Origin: Epsilonproteobacteria bacterium UBA6211
GTDB lineage: Bacteria; Campylobacterota; Campylobacteria; Campylobacterales; Arcobacteraceae
DNA: 29,924 nucleotides
Reading direction: 5' to 3'
NCBI GenBank assembly: GCA_002421845.1
Contig: DISL01000077.1
Span: forward strand, 1 to 29,924
Shown: positions 13,652 through 20,784 of the stretch, piece by piece
Layout of the letters: every line of letters begins with the position of its first letter
Numbering within the stretch: position 1 is the stretch's first letter
Notes under the pieces: generated by a model
The model's database searches: none
The model's input: the letters and a program-made list of their open reading frames with translations, nothing else
Told to the model about the DNA's origin: nothing
Program-made: the position numbers and the translations under genes

Positions 13652-14718
13652 AACAACGCCCATACGAAAAATGGTACTACGTTGCACTCTATTTCACCTA
13701 TGAAAAATGTTTGTTGCAAGTCGTTAACACATATTATGGTGATATTTGATATTTTGTACTCATCTAGTAGAGGAAAGATTTTGTTACTGACGGAACTAAT
13801 CATAAAATCGTTAAAGAAAGGTATGCAAAGTATCACGGAGTTGTTGTAGGGTATATAAAAGTCCACGCCGTCAAGGTATGTTATCTCATGATATTTTCTA
13901 ACAAGTTCCAAAAATACCATATTTGAAAACTCGTTTTTGAAATTTTTACCGAAACTTATTGCATTTTTTAGTGCATGGTTGTACAAAAAGAGTTTTTTCA
14001 TTGCCTTTGGTTGGTTATATTTAGATACAAAAAATATAATATGTTGCTCTTCATAAGATTTACATAGCTCATAAAATCTATCTTTTGATACCTTTGTCGT
14101 ACGTTTTAGTTGATTGAAAAGGTTAAATACCGATGTTTTTTCACCAAAGGAGTTGATGATATTTTTGATAGCTTGTAGTTCAAGTTCATCTTTTGTATTT
14201 AGTTTTAGCATCTCTTGAAGCTTTTTACTTTTTTTGCTATCTTGCAAGGTCATATTTTCGCTTAGGTTTCCGAATCTAAGGAAGTTATTGAAGCTTGTAG
14301 TTATGTTTTGATGTTTTGTATCATGTGCCAAAAACTCTTCAAAATCAAGAGGTAAGATGAGGATTTTCTCAAAGCCGTCCATCTGATAAGACTTTTTACT
14401 TATCAGTACTATGTTTTCACATTGGGGTATTTTAATATTTTCTTCGTAGTTATCTATAACAACAGCTTCTATATGATTTGCGGTAATAAAATCTTGCAAA
14501 AACTCTTCTATCTTGGAAGCTTCTATACGTAAATCAGCCAAATCTATATAAAGCCTTTTTTTGGCATCAAAATTGCTTATAAAATCATAAGATATATAAG
14601 TTTTACCGCTTCTTGGAGGTCCGTAAAGGAGTGTTTTCGTGTTAGAAATCTGATATTTTCTATCTATGAATTCTATTTTTGGAATGTCAAGTTCAAGTAT
14701 TTTTTGTAATGTATCCAT
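13648..14718 (-). CDS. AAA-type ATPase (AAA_14-like) of unknown function
   Basis: A 356-residue protein with Walker A GPPRSGKT (about residues 33-40), a Walker B-like strand EAVVIDNYEE near residue 87, and a C-terminal part containing MVFLELVRKY and the IPYNNSVILCIP strand of the nuclease-like DUF4143 kind. Proteins of this architecture are common in accessory regions with no settled role. It lies upstream of the RelE/RHH pair on the same strand but about 115 nt away, so linkage is loose. The start follows an AT-rich region with only a weak ribosome-binding site. Confidence 0.75.
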   Translation of the reverse strand: MDTLQKILELDIPKIEFIDRKYQISNTKTLLYGPPRSGKTYISYDFISNFDAKKRLYIDLADLRIEASKIEEFLQDFITANHIEAVVIDNYEENIKIPQCENIVLISKKSYQMDGFEKILILPLDFEEFLAHDTKHQNITTSFNNFLRFGNLSENMTLQDSKKSKKLQEMLKLNTKDELELQAIKNIINSFGEKTSVFNLFNQLKRTTKVSKDRFYELCKSYEEQHIIFFVSKYNQPKAMKKLFLYNHALKNAISFGKNFKNEFSNMVFLELVRKYHEITYLDGVDFYIPYNNSVILCIPFFNDFMISSVSNKIFPLLDEYKISNITIICVNDLQQTFFIGEIECNVVPFFVWALL

Positions 14719-14764
14719 TTCGTATTCTATAATAAAACGATTTAAAAATCTATGTAAATTTATT

Positions 14765-14831
14765 TGATAATAGTTATCAGTTTAAAGATACATTAAGTTT
14801 TCATATGGTAGTATTTCGATAATAATTATCA
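14765..14831 (+). promoter_or_regulatory. Fur-like promoter of the DUF2325 gene
   Basis: Box 1 TGATAATAGTTATCA (14765-14779) and box 2 CGATAATAATTATCA (14817-14831) each match 13 of 14 defined positions of the 7-1-7 Fur consensus. A -10 hexamer TAGTAT (14809-14814), preceded by TGG, begins exactly 29 nt after box 1. Box centres are 52 bp apart. Box 2 overlaps the expected start site. Confidence 0.78.
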
Positions 14832-14858
14832 AAACATCTATAAATGGGAGGATTTATT

Positions 14859-15167
14859 ATGAGTGTACTTGTAATAGGTGGAGATCAGATAGAGGCAATA
14901 ACAAGCTCTTTAAATACTCTAGGAGTAAATGATATAACCCACTGGACCCTTAGAAGTAATAGAGATATGGGTAGAAAAATACCTCAAAAAACGGAGTACA
15001 TAATAATGCTTACAAATTTCCTTAGCCACAATGCTATGTACAAATTCAAAACGGAAGCAAAAAAGAGAAATATCCCTTTTGTATGTGCAAATAGAAATGA
15101 AAATAGCGTTATCTGTAAATTTTGCGAGATGGCGAATATTTGTCCAAATAATTGCGGTAAGTGTTGA
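14859..15167 (+). CDS. DUF2325 protein with cysteine-rich C-terminus
   Basis: A 102-residue protein of the DUF2325 family: N-terminal MSVLVIGGDQIEAI strand-helix, a central EYIIMLTNFLSHNAMYKFKTEAKKRNIPFVCAN block and a tail with six cysteines (VCAN, ICKFC, ICPNNCGKC), suited to metal or cluster binding. The ATG at 14859 is preferred because GGGAGGA lies just upstream of it; an in-frame ATG at 14844 lies inside that site. Two Fur-like boxes precede it, indicating iron control. Function of the family is unknown. The gene is monocistronic and ends before a bidirectional terminator shared with metE. Confidence 0.85.
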   Translation: MSVLVIGGDQIEAITSSLNTLGVNDITHWTLRSNRDMGRKIPQKTEYIIMLTNFLSHNAMYKFKTEAKKRNIPFVCANRNENSVICKFCEMANICPNNCGKC

Positions 15168-15191
15168 ATTTAAGTAAATAATCAAAGTTAC

Positions 15192-15224
15192 AAAAAAAAG
15201 GGGCGGAAAATCCGCCCCTTTTTT
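15192..15224. terminator. Strong bidirectional intrinsic terminator
   Basis: GGGGCGGA (15200-15207) and TCCGCCCC (15211-15218) form a perfect stem with a 3-nt loop, flanked by eight A on the left and six T on the right. It serves both the DUF2325 gene and metE; the metE stop codon lies in the T-tract. Confidence 0.95.
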
Positions 15225-17481
15225 ATCTAAATTTTTTAACAGCTTCTACCATATTGGCTAAAGCTGGGGTTACTTCTTCCCATTTTCGTGTTTTTAATCC
15301 ACAATCGGGATTTATCCAAAGTTGCTCTTTTGGTAAGACTTCCAAAAGAAGTTTGATTTGAGTTTCTATCTCTTCAACGCTTGGAATCCTTGGGCTATGT
15401 ATGTCATAAACTCCTGGACCTATCTCTTTTGAATATCCTGAACTTTTGAAGATTTGCAATAGTCTATTACCGCTCTTTGCAGTTTCTATCGTAATCACAT
15501 CAGCGTCCATTGCTTCTATGGTGTGGATGATATCGCCAAACTCACTATAACACATATGTGTGTGGATTTGTGTTTGAGGGTATGCGGAGCTAACTGATAG
15601 CTTGAAGCTTTTTACTGCCCAATTCTCATATTCACCTATATTTTCAGCTCTTAGAGGATAGCCTTCTTTAAATGCAGCTTCATCTACTTGGATTATTTTG
15701 ATACCGTTTTTTTGCAAATTATCTATCTCATCAGCCAAACAAAGAGCTATTTGGTATGATACTTCACTTTTTGGTATATCATCTCTCACGAATGACCAGT
15801 TGATGATAGTAACTGGACCTGTTAGCATCCCTTTTACTATTTTGTCCGTGATACTTTGTGCATAAGTTATCCATTTGGTTGTCATTGGAGCATCAAGGCT
15901 TACATCACCGTATAAAATAGGGGGTTTTACACATCTAGCCCCGTAGCTTTGAACCCAACCGTTTGAACTAAAAGCAAAACCATTAAGCAACTCCCCAAAA
16001 TACTCAACCATATCATTTCTCTCCGGCTCACCATGCACCAATACATCAAGCCCAATGCTTTCTTGTTTGGTTATACAATCATCTATATAAGATTTGATAT
16101 AAGCTTCATAATCTTCTTGTGAAATTGTCCCTTGTTTATACTCTTTTCTTACATTCCTTAGGTCGTTTGTTTGAGGAAATGAACCTATAGTAGTAGTTGC
16201 CAAATCAGGATATTTTAGAGTTTCTCTTTGTATTTCTAGTCTTTTGCTTACTTCAAGTTCTCTTGCCCAAGAAGATATATTTTGTACTCTTGATTTAACG
16301 GCAAGATTATGTATTTTTGATGATGATTTTTTAGAGTCTATTGCTTTTTTGTTGTTTACTACAAATTCTTCTTCTTTTGTGTTTAATTTATCTTCAAAAA
16401 ACAGTTTTGATAAAATTGCCACTTCATCTAGCTTTTCTACAGCAAAACTTAGCCCGTTTTTTAGCTCACTATCGAGTTTTTCTTCATATTTTAGAGTAAA
16501 AGGGGAGTGAAGTAAAGAACAACTACTGCTTATGACAACCCTTTTTTTATCTATTTTTTGAGATATTACTTGAAGTAGTTTTAGACTTTTTTGTAAGTCG
16601 TTTTTCCAAATATTTCTACCGTTTACTACACCAGCAAACAGTATCTTGTCGCTTTTTGCTATCAAATCTAAGCTTTGTAGATTTTTCTCACCTGCTACAA
16701 AGTCCAATCCAATAGCCCAAATAGGAGTGTTTACAAGTATTTTTGTAGCTTCGTTTGAGTGTTCAAAATATGTCGTTACTATTATCTTGATATTTGGTGA
16801 TATATTTGCAAGTTTATCATAACAACTTTTCAAAAGTCCAAGTTCTGCACTTGTAGGCTCTTTTGCAAAATACGGCTCATCAAACTGCACTATCACTTCA
16901 TCATCAAGACTTGAAATCTCACTCAAAAGCTCACTATAAATATCAACAACCTTTGCAAAATGCAAAAACTTATCACTTCCATCTGTAGTACTAAGTCCAA
17001 GAAAAGTCACTGCACCTATTAGGTTGATTTTGGTTTTAAGTCCTATTTCTTTGGCTTGTTTGTACTCTGATATTATCTTAGTGCTATCAAGTCTAAAGCT
17101 TTGGTTTTTGTGAAGTTCAGGCACTATATAGTGGTAGTTTGTATTAAACCATTTTGTCATTGCCATAGCAACACCGTCTTTATAGCCTCTAGCCATTGCA
17201 AAGTATTGTTCTGTCTTGTTTTGGATAGTTGCAAACCTTTGCGGTACACATCCTAATATCATGATAGTATCAAGCATACCGTCATAATATGAAAAATCAT
17301 TTGAGCTAATAAGCTCAATCCCTGCATTTTTTTGGTATTCCCAATGTCTTATTTTTAGTTCATTTGCGGTTTTTTCAACTTCATCAAACTCACACCCTTT
17401 TGCCCAGAATTTCTCCAAAGCAAATTTTAACTCTCTTTTTTCCCCGATTCTAGGAAACCCGACTATGCTATTTTTTTGCAT
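15223..17481 (-). CDS. metE: Cobalamin-independent methionine synthase
   Basis: A 752-residue cytoplasmic enzyme transferring a methyl group from 5-methyltetrahydropteroyl-triglutamate to homocysteine. The N-terminal GFPRIGEKRELKFALEKFW block and the C-terminal TTIGSFPQT block are the two duplicated barrels. Zinc ligands are visible as the His and Cys of HTHMCYSEF, the Glu of VITIE, and the Cys of NPDCGLKTR. The ATG at 17481 (MQKNSIVGFPR) is preferred over 17526 because AAGGAT lies upstream of it and it is the position expected for the family. A hairpin TTGTATT/AATACAA (17519-17492) sits against the ribosome-binding site and might affect translation. Confidence 0.96.
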   Translation of the reverse strand: MQKNSIVGFPRIGEKRELKFALEKFWAKGCEFDEVEKTANELKIRHWEYQKNAGIELISSNDFSYYDGMLDTIMILGCVPQRFATIQNKTEQYFAMARGYKDGVAMAMTKWFNTNYHYIVPELHKNQSFRLDSTKIISEYKQAKEIGLKTKINLIGAVTFLGLSTTDGSDKFLHFAKVVDIYSELLSEISSLDDEVIVQFDEPYFAKEPTSAELGLLKSCYDKLANISPNIKIIVTTYFEHSNEATKILVNTPIWAIGLDFVAGEKNLQSLDLIAKSDKILFAGVVNGRNIWKNDLQKSLKLLQVISQKIDKKRVVISSSCSLLHSPFTLKYEEKLDSELKNGLSFAVEKLDEVAILSKLFFEDKLNTKEEEFVVNNKKAIDSKKSSSKIHNLAVKSRVQNISSWARELEVSKRLEIQRETLKYPDLATTTIGSFPQTNDLRNVRKEYKQGTISQEDYEAYIKSYIDDCITKQESIGLDVLVHGEPERNDMVEYFGELLNGFAFSSNGWVQSYGARCVKPPILYGDVSLDAPMTTKWITYAQSITDKIVKGMLTGPVTIINWSFVRDDIPKSEVSYQIALCLADEIDNLQKNGIKIIQVDEAAFKEGYPLRAENIGEYENWAVKSFKLSVSSAYPQTQIHTHMCYSEFGDIIHTIEAMDADVITIETAKSGNRLLQIFKSSGYSKEIGPGVYDIHSPRIPSVEEIETQIKLLLEVLPKEQLWINPDCGLKTRKWEEVTPALANMVEAVKKFR

Positions 17482-17538
17482 TATTTTATCCTTGTATTTA
17501 AATATTTTTGATAATACAAAGCCCAAATGGAATATAGT

Positions 17539-17582
17539 GTAAAAGGTAGAGGACTTTTTAGATTTTACTTTGTACCTTTTAC
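17539..17582. repeat. 10-bp perfect inverted repeat upstream of metE
   Basis: GTAAAAGGTA (17539-17548) and TACCTTTTAC (17573-17582) are exact reverse complements separated by 24 nt. A similar ACCTTTT motif recurs at 17923-17940 on the far side of the questionable 113-codon frame. It could be a transcription terminator for that frame or part of a small element. Confidence 0.5.
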
Positions 17583-17924
17583 CTAAAAGTAGGGTGGGTG
17601 TATTCCGCTTCTTCTGAAGCTAAAGCATTTAGAATGGCATTGGCATTTTTTGATTTTTTTGGATGCACAAAGTGCAAGTTTAGATTTTTTGTTGAAATAA
17701 CAATTACAATGGCAAGGTTTTGAGCCTTGGAGATTTAAAAATAGACAAACAGTATCAGTAATAGGAGGTGGGTCTTCATCATCTTCGTCTTCATCATAAG
17801 TAGAAGTAGAGTATCCCAAAGATTTAGAAACCGTGCATACTTTATCTAGCATAACTTGTACACTATGAGCTTGAATAGAAGCTAAAGAAAAGTATCGTTT
17901 ACCAAAACCGCGAGGAGACTTCAA
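17583..17924 (-). CDS. Questionable 113-codon open frame, Asp- and Cys-rich
   Basis: The frame opens with TTG and has no good ribosome-binding site; the start lies on the edge of an AAAAAGGTTTACCTTTTT palindrome. The translation has an acidic run (YDEDEDDEDPPP, about residues 43-54) and a basic C-terminal third with about eight cysteines (CHCNC, CQCHSKC), and ends GIHPPYF. I recognise no family. It may be a small metal-binding protein or a chance open frame in a relic element. The opposite strand offers no better frame. Confidence 0.25.
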   Translation of the reverse strand: MKSPRGFGKRYFSLASIQAHSVQVMLDKVCTVSKSLGYSTSTYDEDEDDEDPPPITDTVCLFLNLQGSKPCHCNCYFNKKSKLALCASKKIKKCQCHSKCFSFRRSGIHPPYF

Positions 17925-17940
17925 AAAGGTTTACCTTTTT
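17923..17940. repeat. Short palindrome AAAAAGGT-TT-ACCTTTTT
   Basis: A perfect 8-bp inverted repeat with a 2-nt centre. It separates the questionable frame from the FeoB-associated peptide gene and could act as a terminator in either direction because of the A/T flanks. Confidence 0.5.
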
Positions 17941-17997
17941 ATAATATTTATTGGGATTTTATTGTAAAAAAGCTTTAAGTACAATATAAGCGATTAA

Positions 17998-18114
17998 TTA
18001 CTTTTTAGAACAGCTATTCTTACCGCAACTACAACCGTTACTTTTAAAAATTGATTTATAAATAAAATAAACTGCCCAAGCAAAAATAAGTCCTATAAAA
18101 ATATTTTCAATCAT
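17998..18114 (-). CDS. FeoB-associated Cys-rich membrane peptide (38 residues)
   Basis: A 38-codon frame, MIENIFIGLIFAWAVYFIY at the N-terminus, a single transmembrane helix followed by the Cys tail NGCSCGKNSCSKK. This is the pattern of the FeoB-associated Cys-rich membrane protein family (Pfam family that often follows feoB). GGTGGGTGG lies directly upstream of the ATG. No feoB is present in the window. The divergent ferritin promoter with its Fur-like boxes starts 83 nt away, so shared iron control is plausible. Role: possibly an adaptor for ferrous iron transport, not established. Confidence 0.8.
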   Translation of the reverse strand: MIENIFIGLIFAWAVYFIYKSIFKSNGCSCGKNSCSKK

Positions 18115-18196
18115 CCACCCACCTTTGATATAAAATTTATTGCATATCATAAATTTATATCTAATATAGACTTCAAAAACTCTTAAATATAAATTA

Positions 18197-18266
18197 TGAT
18201 AATTACTATCAAATTAAGTTTAAATAAAGTTTTCTTTTGTTAATATTCCAATGATAGCGATTATCA
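18197..18266 (+). promoter_or_regulatory. Fur-like promoter of the ferritin operon
   Basis: Box 1 TGATAATTACTATCA (18197-18211, 13/14 of the 7-1-7 consensus) and box 2 TGATAGCGATTATCA (18252-18266, 12/14). The -10 TAATAT (18241-18246), preceded by TGT as an extended -10, begins 29 nt after box 1. Box centres are 55 bp apart; box 2 overlaps the expected start site near 18253. Confidence 0.75.
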
Positions 18267-18284
18267 AAATAAAAAGGAGAAGAA

Positions 18285-18776
18285 ATGTTATCTCAAAATA
18301 TGATAGACAAACTAAATGAACAGGTAAATTTGGAGATGTATTCATCAAATATTTATCTTGCTATGAGTGCTTGGTGTGCAAGTAAAGGTTTAGTAGGAAG
18401 TGCAAAGTTTCTAAAAGACCACTCAACAGAAGAGTTAAGTCATGCTTATAAGCTTTTTGACTATATAAATGAAACGGGAGCGTTGGCAAAGGTTGGTCAA
18501 ATAGACGCACCTATTAGTGATTTTGTAGATATTAAAGATGTATTTCACAAAACTTATGAACATGAGTTAAAGGTATCAAAATCTATTTTTGAGCTTGTCG
18601 ATGCAGCTTTAAATGAGAAAGATTATGCAACGTTTAATTTCTTGCAATGGTATGTAACGGAACAACACGAAGAAGAAAAACTTTTCAAAGATATTCTTGA
18701 TAAGATAGATATTATCGGAATAGATGGAAGAGGGTTGTTTATGATAGATAGAGAAATAGGTAATTTGATTAAATAG
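18285..18776 (+). CDS. ftn: Non-heme ferritin
   Basis: A 163-residue iron-storage protein forming the 24-subunit shell that oxidises Fe2+ and holds it as ferric mineral. The full ferroxidase centre is present with standard numbering: Glu17, Glu50, His53, Glu94, Gln127 and Glu130. Length is normal for bacterial ferritin. AAGGAGAAG precedes the ATG. The next gene follows after 23 nt and flavodoxin after that, so all three are probably in one transcript. Two Fur-like boxes flank its -10, so iron control is expected, either classic or by iron-free Fur as known for Helicobacter pfr. Confidence 0.95.
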   Translation: MLSQNMIDKLNEQVNLEMYSSNIYLAMSAWCASKGLVGSAKFLKDHSTEELSHAYKLFDYINETGALAKVGQIDAPISDFVDIKDVFHKTYEHELKVSKSIFELVDAALNEKDYATFNFLQWYVTEQHEEEKLFKDILDKIDIIGIDGRGLFMIDREIGNLIK

Positions 18777-18799
18777 GTAAATAATACAAAGGAGTTTCC

Positions 18800-19552
18800 A
18801 TGTCAGCTTTAGGTTTTATAAAAGATATTGAGTATTTGGCAAGTTTTGATAAGTTTGGAGATAGTAAATCTCAAAGAAGATTGTTTTTGGAATTTTTCAA
18901 TACGCAAGTTGAAAAAAGTTTGAAATTTTCAAAAAGTGAGGTTTGTGTCCTTAGTAAAATGCCTCTAAAGGATATATTCGTATCAAAAATATGCTCAATG
19001 CTAGGTATTGTAGCGGTACCGTATAGCAAAAAGCCAAAAAGCTTTATAAAAAATCTAAAGTTTGATGTGGAGATGAATACTTTTTTAGCTGATGTTAGTA
19101 TCCCAAAAATATATATTAAAAATAGTATGAATTCAAAAAATGCTTTGAAGCTTATCAATTTGATAGGCGGTAAGATGCTTGATTTTAGACTTGATGCAGG
19201 GGATGCTTTTAGACAATATATATTAAACAAACTTTTAAAAGACCAAAAAACAAGATTTATAGAACATACACACAACTCTATAAGTATCATACCTACCCAT
19301 GAAGAGCCATTGATGATATATCCATTTTGGGAGATGGTAGGCAAATCAAAACCTTTGATAGACGAGCATATCAAAAAAGCGGTTGATTGTATTAAACAGA
19401 GTGATTTCAAACAAGTTTATCTTGTATATCCGAAAAATGAAAATTTTGAAAAACATATAGAAGTAAAAATAAGAGAATTTGAAGAGAATATCTCCTGTAG
19501 CGGGTACACGGTCAAGGTTATACCGTACTCGTTACGATCAATTTTGAGATAA
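18800..19552 (+). CDS. Hypothetical protein between ferritin and flavodoxin
   Basis: A 250-residue soluble protein with basic character, no signal peptide and no membrane helix. Visible traits are a long helical N-terminal part, several cysteines (VCVLSK, SKICSM, AVDCIKQ, ISCSGY) without a CXXC motif, and three His in EHTHNS and PTHEEP. Two short strands, KQVYLVYPKN and YTVKVIPYSLR, near the C-terminus look like a Rossmann or nuclease-type beta-alpha unit. I do not recognise a family. AAGGAG precedes the ATG. Its place in a Fur-type operon suggests an iron-limitation or storage role, as inference. Confidence 0.75.
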   Translation: MSALGFIKDIEYLASFDKFGDSKSQRRLFLEFFNTQVEKSLKFSKSEVCVLSKMPLKDIFVSKICSMLGIVAVPYSKKPKSFIKNLKFDVEMNTFLADVSIPKIYIKNSMNSKNALKLINLIGGKMLDFRLDAGDAFRQYILNKLLKDQKTRFIEHTHNSISIIPTHEEPLMIYPFWEMVGKSKPLIDEHIKKAVDCIKQSDFKQVYLVYPKNENFEKHIEVKIREFEENISCSGYTVKVIPYSLRSILR

Positions 19553-19566
19553 AATAGGAGAATTAA

Positions 19567-20058
19567 ATGATACCTGTGTTTTTTACAAGCAGTACGGGAA
19601 ATAGCGAAACTGCTGCAAAAAAAATAGCAAAAGAGTTGGGAAATGCTCAGGTTTTTGACCTGGCAAAGGTTGGAGTTGACGAAATCAAGAAGCATGATAA
19701 AATGATTATCGGAAGTTCTACATGGGGTGAGGGTGAGTTACAAGATGATTTTGAAGATATTTGGGATAGCTTTGCAAATATAGATTTTACAGGCAAAACC
19801 GTAGCACTGTTCGGTCTTGGAGATCAAGACGGTTATTCATATAATTACGTTGATGCAATGGGGCTTATATACAATCAAGTTGTACAAAACGGCGGATGTG
19901 TCGTGGGTAGTTATTATGACGGTGAGTATGAGTTTGAAGAATCTATATCATTTAAAGACGGAGTGTTTGTAGGGCTTGCTCTTGATGAAGACAATCAAAG
20001 TGATTTGACGGACGGTCGTATCAAAACATGGTGCGAGGAAATTAAAGGTAGTTTTTAA
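19567..20058 (+). CDS. fldA: Flavodoxin
   Basis: A 163-residue long-chain flavodoxin carrying FMN, a one-electron carrier replacing ferredoxin. The phosphate-binding loop is SSTGNSETAA (residues 8-17), followed by the STWGEGELQDDFEDIW loop and the GLGDQDGYSYNYVDAMG segment whose tyrosine and tryptophan sandwich the flavin. In Campylobacterota it accepts electrons from pyruvate oxidoreductase. It lies 14 nt after the unknown gene in the ferritin operon. A repeat with a T-run follows the stop and may end the transcript. Confidence 0.95.
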   Translation: MIPVFFTSSTGNSETAAKKIAKELGNAQVFDLAKVGVDEIKKHDKMIIGSSTWGEGELQDDFEDIWDSFANIDFTGKTVALFGLGDQDGYSYNYVDAMGLIYNQVVQNGGCVVGSYYDGEYEFEESISFKDGVFVGLALDEDNQSDLTDGRIKTWCEEIKGSF

Positions 20059-20120
20059 AGTACTTAGGGACTTAGGCAAAAAAGCTTAGAAGCTCAGTAC
20101 CTAAGTACCTCAGAACTTTT
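20059..20120. repeat. Inverted and direct ACTTAGG repeats, possible terminator
   Basis: GTACTTAGG (20060-20068) pairs with CCTAAGTAC (20100-20108); inside, ACTTAGG is directly repeated and a smaller hairpin AGCTTAGAAGCT is present. A run of six T follows at about 20114. The structure can terminate the flavodoxin transcript and has the look of a dispersed intergenic repeat. Confidence 0.6.
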
Positions 20121-20137
20121 TTAAGAATGGAGTTAAA

Positions 20138-20269
20138 ATGTATAAAATGAAAAAAAGACAACAAGCAATAGAATATATGATTCTTATCGGTATGGCAATA
20201 AGTGTTTTGGTGGTTACGTATATGTTGAGTGAATTTATCTTTTTGTTTTCGCTTAATTATATCTCATAG
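20138..20269 (+). CDS. 43-residue pilin-like membrane peptide
   Basis: A 43-codon frame with AATGGAG just upstream of the ATG. The basic start (MYKMKKRQQ) leads to AIEYMILIGMAISVLVVTYM, a single hydrophobic helix that resembles the Q-AIEY-LIG segment of Flp-type pilins and archaeal class III signal peptides, followed by a second hydrophobic stretch and stop. The stop codon at 20267-20269 abuts the first Fur-like box of exbB. It is unlike anything else in the iron region. Coding status rests on the ribosome-binding site and the motif only. Confidence 0.55.
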   Translation: MYKMKKRQQAIEYMILIGMAISVLVVTYMLSEFIFLFSLNYIS

Positions 20270-20347
20270 TGATATTGGTTATCAATTTAAGTATTATCAA
20301 AGTATAGGTTTGTTAATATTACGTTAAACAAACGATAACAATTATCA
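20270..20347 (+). promoter_or_regulatory. Fur-like promoter of the exbB-exbD-hemP-tonB operon
   Basis: Box 1 TGATATTGGTTATCA (20270-20284) and box 2 CGATAACAATTATCA (20333-20347), each 12/14 of the 7-1-7 consensus. The -10 TAATAT (20314-20319), preceded by TGT, starts 29 nt after box 1. Box centres are 63 bp apart, wider than at the other three promoters, so box 2 lies just after the start site. Confidence 0.75.
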
Positions 20348-20361
20348 CTAAAAGGATTGAA

Positions 20362-20784
20362 ATGGAAATTTTAAAAGATTATGTTGAGTATGCAGCTTTG
20401 GGACTTTTACTTATAATGAGTTTTGTATCTTTATCTTTGATTATAGAGAGATATTTTTTTTATAGAAAAGTTAATTTAAGACTTTTTAAAACCAAAAATG
20501 AGGTAGAAATAGGGCTTACAAACAATCTAGCAGCACTTTCTATAATAGGGTCTAATGCTCCTTATATAGGACTTTTGGGTACCGTTGGTGGTATTATGAT
20601 AGTTTTTTATGATATGGGTATGCAGTCAAACATCGACCCAAATGTTATAGTAATAGGGCTTTCTATGGCGTTGAAAGTAACGGCTGTCGGGCTTCTTGTA
20701 GCGATACCTACTACGATGGTTTATAATATGTATCTTAGAAAAGTAGATACATTGATGGGAAAATGGGAAGATGAGGTCGCTTAA
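20362..20784 (+). CDS. exbB: ExbB, TonB-system proton channel subunit
   Basis: A 140-residue inner-membrane protein of the MotA/TolQ/ExbB family with three transmembrane helices: residues ~10-30, ~65-85 and ~100-125. The family block NAPYIGLLGTVGGIMIVFYDMG and the ALKVTAVGLLVAIPTTMVYN segment are clear. Together with ExbD it uses the proton gradient to power TonB. The short version without a long periplasmic extension is typical of Helicobacter and relatives. It overlaps exbD by 14 nt. Confidence 0.93.
   Translation: MEILKDYVEYAALGLLLIMSFVSLSLIIERYFFYRKVNLRLFKTKNEVEIGLTNNLAALSIIGSNAPYIGLLGTVGGIMIVFYDMGMQSNIDPNVIVIGLSMALKVTAVGLLVAIPTTMVYNMYLRKVDTLMGKWEDEVA

Noticed and set aside
17482..17582. 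SAM, cobalamin or T-box riboswitch upstream of metE
   Set aside because: The leader is short and shows none of the conserved riboswitch cores; only simple inverted repeats are present.
18871..19410. Antisense 179-codon frame within the gene at 18800
   Set aside because: The sense frame has a ribosome-binding site and operon spacing; the antisense product is hydrophobic, typical of complement translation of Lys-rich genes.
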